Positions 7,176 to 7,724 of a stretch of 7,724 bases of DNA are shown here, piece by piece. Numbering within the stretch: position 1 is the stretch's first letter; each line of letters starts with the position of its first letter. Origin of the DNA: Xanthobacteraceae bacterium. GTDB taxonomy: Bacteria > Pseudomonadota > Alphaproteobacteria > Rhizobiales > Xanthobacteraceae. The position numbers and the translations under genes were made by a program. The DNA lies in assembly GCA_030043175.1 (NCBI GenBank), contig JASHYD010000604.1, forward strand, positions 1-7,724. The letters run 5' to 3'. Below the pieces are notes generated by a model. That model was given only the letters and a program-made list of their open reading frames with translations. It was not told the DNA's origin and searched no databases.

Positions 7176-7367
7176 TCACCGAGCGAGTAGAGTCGTCTCG
7201 CGATCGTGAATCCGCTGCTCAATCGCGCCCCATTGGCGGTTCGGAAAGCGCACGTTCAATGCGGTTGGTGCACCCCGAATTCGCCTGTTGGACTGCTCTA
7301 ATGCCACCTCGCGGCATTTTCTCAAGGCCCTGGCAGCTCGGACCTCGGGGTCGGCGACGGCCTGGAG
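7176..7367 (-). pseudogene. Protein-like open frame without a start, possible gene remnant
   Basis: On the minus strand, 63 codons are open from just after an in-frame TGA (7370-7368) to a TGA at 7178-7176. The translation looks natural: it includes ADPEVRAARALRKCREVALE, then SNRRIRGAPTALNVRFPNRQ and WGAIEQRIHDRETTLLAR at the end. About two thirds of its codons end in G or C, as expected in a GC-rich genome. There is no ATG; a GTG lies inside, after CRE. It is in the same frame as the open stretch upstream (7368-7724), so the two might be parts of one broken gene. I do not recognise the family. This is a judgement on composition alone. Confidence 0.25.
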
Positions 7368-7724
7368 TCACGGAACCGAGAGACGCCAACGGCAACCCTC
7401 ACCGAGCTGCAAACCTTGACGCCGACGGCACCCCTCACCGAGCTCCAAACCTTGACGCCAACGGCACCCCTCACCGAGCTGCAAGCCTTCCGTTCCAAGG
7501 CAATCGAGCTCGGATTGCCGTCGCCCGCAACGGCCGAGCTGATCAGATGGGAATAGCCGCCGCGCGAAATTGACATCTTCGTCACTTTTGAGGGACGAGA
7601 TTGATATCATTGCCCGGTCCGCACCACCATGGCCGCAATCGCGGCAGCGAATTCGGCTGCCGATACCCCATAGCCGAATGTGGTGCCGCGTGCATTTGGG
7701 ATATTTGCTAATCTTGGAATCATC
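7368..7724 (-). CDS. Unidentified partial open frame carrying the 12-codon repeats
   Basis: A minus-strand frame is open from the window edge for 118 codons to a TGA at 7370-7368. Its beginning includes YPKCTRHHIRLWGIGSRI followed by RCRDCGHGGADRAM, a Cys/His pattern that hints at a small zinc-ribbon-like segment, although only one clear CxxC is visible. MISISSLKSDEDVNFARRLF follows from an ATG at 7610. The last third is three 12-residue repeats (LGEGCRWRQGL-type) produced by the DNA tandem repeat. A competing minus frame at 7724-7607 encodes GTTFGYGVSAAEFAAAIAAM near its end and stops at TGA 7609-7607, overlapping that ATG as ATGA. I cannot decide which frame is coding, if either. The gene's other end is outside the window. 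Confidence 0.22.
   Translation of the reverse strand, partial: DDSKISKYPKCTRHHIRLWGIGSRIRCRDCGHGGADRAMISISSLKSDEDVNFARRLFPSDQLGRCGRRQSELDCLGTEGLQLGEGCRWRQGLELGEGCRRRQGLQLGEGCRWRLSVP
7382..7489. repeat. 36-bp tandem direct repeat, three copies
   Basis: Three contiguous units at 7382-7417, 7418-7453 and 7454-7489 begin GACGCC and end CAAACCTT or CAAGCCTT. They differ from each other at only two to four positions. The period is a multiple of three, so every frame gives a 12-residue repeat. One plus-strand frame (codons starting at 7380, 7383 and so on) stays open through it as TPTAPLTELQTL units and continues AFRSKAIELGLPSPATAELI to a TAG at 7554-7556, but it has no good start. No spacers separate the units. 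It is a minisatellite-like expansion; whether it is coding is unresolved. Confidence 0.85.

Noticed and set aside
6502..7209. 235-codon plus-strand ORF extending past paoC
   Set aside because: It starts inside paoC in another frame and its product is Pro/Ser/Arg-rich with no motif, typical of an out-of-frame shadow.
7382..7489. CRISPR array, because the unit is 36 bp
   Set aside because: The units touch each other with no spacers, there are only three, and no cas gene is present.

Overview
The window looks like a piece of a GC-rich alphaproteobacterial chromosome, probably a rhizobial or Bradyrhizobium-like organism. This is an inference from codon use, gene types and general sequence flavour; no database was searched. 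Its core is a compact, intact unit of about 5 kb: a LysR-type regulator on the minus strand (1780-2658) and, divergent from it, three tightly packed plus-strand genes (2815-6734). These encode the 2Fe-2S, FAD/4Fe-4S and molybdenum-cofactor subunits of a PaoABC (YagTSR)-type periplasmic aldehyde oxidoreductase of the xanthine oxidase family. The 2Fe-2S subunit carries a twin-arginine signal, so the folded complex is presumably exported by the Tat system and oxidises aldehydes, likely aromatic ones, to acids in the periplasm.

The divergent intergenic region (about 2659-2814) is rich in control-like structure. It holds a 19-bp dyad that fits the LysR T-N11-A rule exactly, an imperfect tandem repeat that runs over the regulator's own start, and a leader hairpin whose loop is a Shine-Dalgarno-like sequence. 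The simplest model is that the LysR protein senses an aldehyde or a derived acid, activates paoABC and controls itself.

The left flank (1-1779) is gene-poor and partly decayed. It begins with the signal-peptide end of a minus-strand gene that resembles secreted metallo-beta-lactamase-fold hydrolases. Next come a small rhizobial-type ORF apparently broken by loss of one C, a possible 47-residue membrane peptide, and an AAC(6')-like GNAT acetyltransferase that lacks its usual C-terminal motif. Positions 1156-1779 hold no gene I can recognise.

The right flank (6735-7724) also has no confident gene. It contains protein-like but broken minus-strand frames and a three-copy 36-bp tandem repeat. No paoD/XdhC-like maturation gene or MocA-type cytidylyltransferase follows paoC, so cofactor maturation must be encoded elsewhere. 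I found no tRNA, rRNA, CRISPR array or complete insertion sequence. The PaoABC locus is of a known type; the less explained parts are its control region and the relics on both sides.
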